Shown here in pieces: positions 45,301 to 46,707 of a stretch of 46,707 bases of DNA. A program made the position numbers and the translations under genes. Source of the stretch: Geosiphon pyriformis (taxonomy: Eukaryota > Glomeromycota > Glomeromycetes > Archaeosporales > Geosiphonaceae); the NCBI GenBank assembly GCA_016748015.1, contig JAAOMT010000710.1:666665-713371 (forward strand), written 5' to 3'. The stretch's first letter is position 1; each line of letters starts with the position of its first letter. Under the pieces are notes generated by a model that worked only from the letters and a program-made list of their open reading frames with translations, ran no database searches and was not told where the DNA came from.

Positions 45301-45999
45301 CTGCATTGCTAAGTAGAGATAATAATTCATTGGCTTCAAATTTAAATGGAAATATATCTGAGAGATTGGTATTTTGGACAATTTGAATTGGTAAGATAGT
45401 ATTGTTGAAAGAGTTTGATCTTAGTGCTACAACTTCACTTTTAAAAAGGCAGTTTGTTGAAAATCTTGTTTTTCTGACATTGTTAAATAACTGGGTGATA
45501 GTAATTGGATTGTTGTGAACCAGAATTTCAAAGAACTAACTAGTTGTTTAAGTTGTTTTTGTTGTTATTATTCTGAAATTGATTTTAAAGTGTAAATTGG
45601 TTTTGTTGTCTTAATTTTCTTGCAGATATTTGATATTATTGAACTAGAGGTAATTGCTGGTACTGTAGTATTGATGAAAATGGTTAATATTACTATTGTA
45701 AAACAGGCTAATAATAATTGTTTTGCTGTTAAAGTCTTGAGAAATAATAGACAGATGGTAATAGAAATTGGTAAGGAGATTGTTGGAATTGAGAATAATA
45801 TTGATTATTTCTGTTTTGTTGGTCTCTTTATGTCTTTTTACAATTTTATTTCCAATGTCCTAGAATTTTACAATAATGACAGCTTTATGGTTGATTGTTA
45901 AATAATGAAGGATAGTTGTTTTAATTGTGTTATTAGAGTAATTAATATTTTTGTAGTTGTTGCTATTGTTGTTGGTTGATAAAATAGTTCTTGATCTTC

Positions 46000-46707
46000 T
46001 TTGTAAGTTGGTCAATTTTTTTTTCAGCTGTTAAGCTGGTTTTTTCAATAGCAAGATTCACAAGTTTGATATGATTTGCTTTTTTCATTGCTATTTTATA
46101 GTTTTTTGCATATCAAATGGCTGTAGCTAAGTTTGCTGAAGCATGAAAACAAACTTTTTTGATTAATTTGTCTTTTAATCCTGCTATAAAGTGATCCAAA
46201 ATCTGGGTATTGAAATAATATTCATTGGTTTCTAATTGTCAAATTTGTTAAAAGAGTTTGTTGAATTTCCCAAGATAAGTCATAACAGATTCAAATAGTT
46301 TTTGTTTAATATTGTAAAAGCAATTTCAGAGAGTAATAGAGGTGTTATTGTTAGTGAATTGTTGTAAAAAAGCATTTTTAAATGCTTGCCAGTTTTTAAA
46401 TAGTTCATCTAAGTTTTCAAACCATTTTTTTGCTGTTTTTTGGAGAAAATATGAGATTGCTTTAAGCATTCTTACTGCATTTTATCTATTTGTATTTTCT
46501 GTTTTTGAGATTTTGTCAAGTTATTCTTAAGAGTTAGTATCATTATTTTTATTAATGAATTTTGGAATCTTTGCAATATAAGCAGTTGTCATTTTTTCTT
46601 TATTTTTGGTGGTTTTTTTTTGTTCTGATTTAGTTTCTTCACTTTTTAAGTTCTTTAAATAATTATTTTGATTTTCTTCTAAGTAATTAAGGAGATTGGT
46701 GCTAGTT
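46000..46707 (-). pseudogene. Gypsy-2 gag, broken and partial
   Basis: The minus strand reads AISYFLQKTAKKWFENLDEL, FKNAFLQQFTNNNTS, MTYLGKFNKLF, ILDHFIAGLKDKLIKKVCF and ATAI-stop-YAKNYKIAMKKANH. These align in order with the Gypsy-1 gag pieces at 4476-3760. Frames are broken. The N-terminal end runs to the window edge. Confidence 0.72.

Larger units (their letters stand above)
39406..46707 (-). mobile_element. Gypsy-2: Ty3/Gypsy retrotransposon internal region, running off the window
   Basis: Minus-strand order: gag (46707 to about 46000), protease (about 45300-44950), Cys-rich linker (about 44720-43940), dUTPase (43935-43560), reverse transcriptase (about 42900-42350), RNase H (about 42180-41780), integrase (about 41620-40720), a GPY/F-like tail (about 40610-40280) and a last ORF (40069-39406). 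RT-RNase H-integrase order defines Ty3/Gypsy. The final bases GGTGCTAGTT match 5602-5611 in Gypsy-1, about 15-40 bases from its primer-binding site, so the 5' LTR must begin just past 46707. Decay is heavy. Confidence 0.9.

Noticed and set aside
20131-46707. TAA and TAG apparently standing for Gln in many TE frames, as in a ciliate-type genetic code.
   Set aside because: The two host genes use CAA and CAG for Gln, end at TAA and have no internal stops, and TE frames also show TGG to TAG and Asp to Asn changes. Mutation explains the pattern better than a code change.
1-46707. CRISPR arrays, bacterial operons, tRNA or rRNA genes.
   Set aside because: No spaced identical repeats, no tRNA-like clover-leaf or A/B boxes, and no rRNA-like sequence were recognised; introns and retrotransposons show a eukaryotic genome.

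Overview
The window looks like nuclear DNA of an early-diverging fungus, most likely an arbuscular-mycorrhizal Glomeromycotina species (Rhizophagus- or Gigaspora-like). The reasons are extreme AT richness outside genes, host genes split by many short GT-AG introns (mostly 60-100 bp), and a very heavy load of decayed LINEs and Ty3/Gypsy elements, including a dUTPase-bearing Gypsy type that I recall as common in Rhizophagus. The species call is inference. All splice sites and TE domain limits were read by eye.

Layout. 1-1225: 3' end and 3' LTR of a plus-strand Gypsy element (family 'TGTTACCAG'), inserted into the dUTPase of another Gypsy. 1226-6573: that second Gypsy (Gypsy-1, minus strand): 5' LTR, PBS, gag, zinc knuckle, protease, Cys-rich linker, dUTPase. 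6574-8858: AT-rich DNA with one unidentified coding remnant. 8868-9430: a young, 5'-truncated LINE with a perfect 9-bp target-site duplication. 9585-18373: a two-gene host island. AP-3 adaptor subunit delta (minus, 16 exons, 1276 aa) and a DONSON-like replication-initiation protein (plus, 10 exons, 725 aa) are transcribed divergently from a 542-bp spacer that carries an ACGCGT (MCB-type) box. 18763-19116: a decayed J-domain fragment. 20131-27790: LINE-1 (plus), split by a solo LTR at 21442-22433. 28066-34880: LINE-2 (minus), the most intact copy. 35852-38503: LINE-3 (minus), cut inside its reverse transcriptase by Gypsy-2 (38504 to past the window end, minus).

How parts relate. The two host genes keep clean reading frames: exon sums are exact multiples of three. 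Nearly every TE frame is broken by changes explained by C-to-T on one strand or the other, often in CpA/TpG context: CAA/CAG to stop, TGG to TAG, and catalytic Asp to Asn in reverse transcriptase, integrase, protease and RNase H. The two points I find most worth following are the fungal DONSON gene, with an exact 100-residue internal repeat and an MCB box, and the RIP-like decay of catalytic residues across unrelated TE families.
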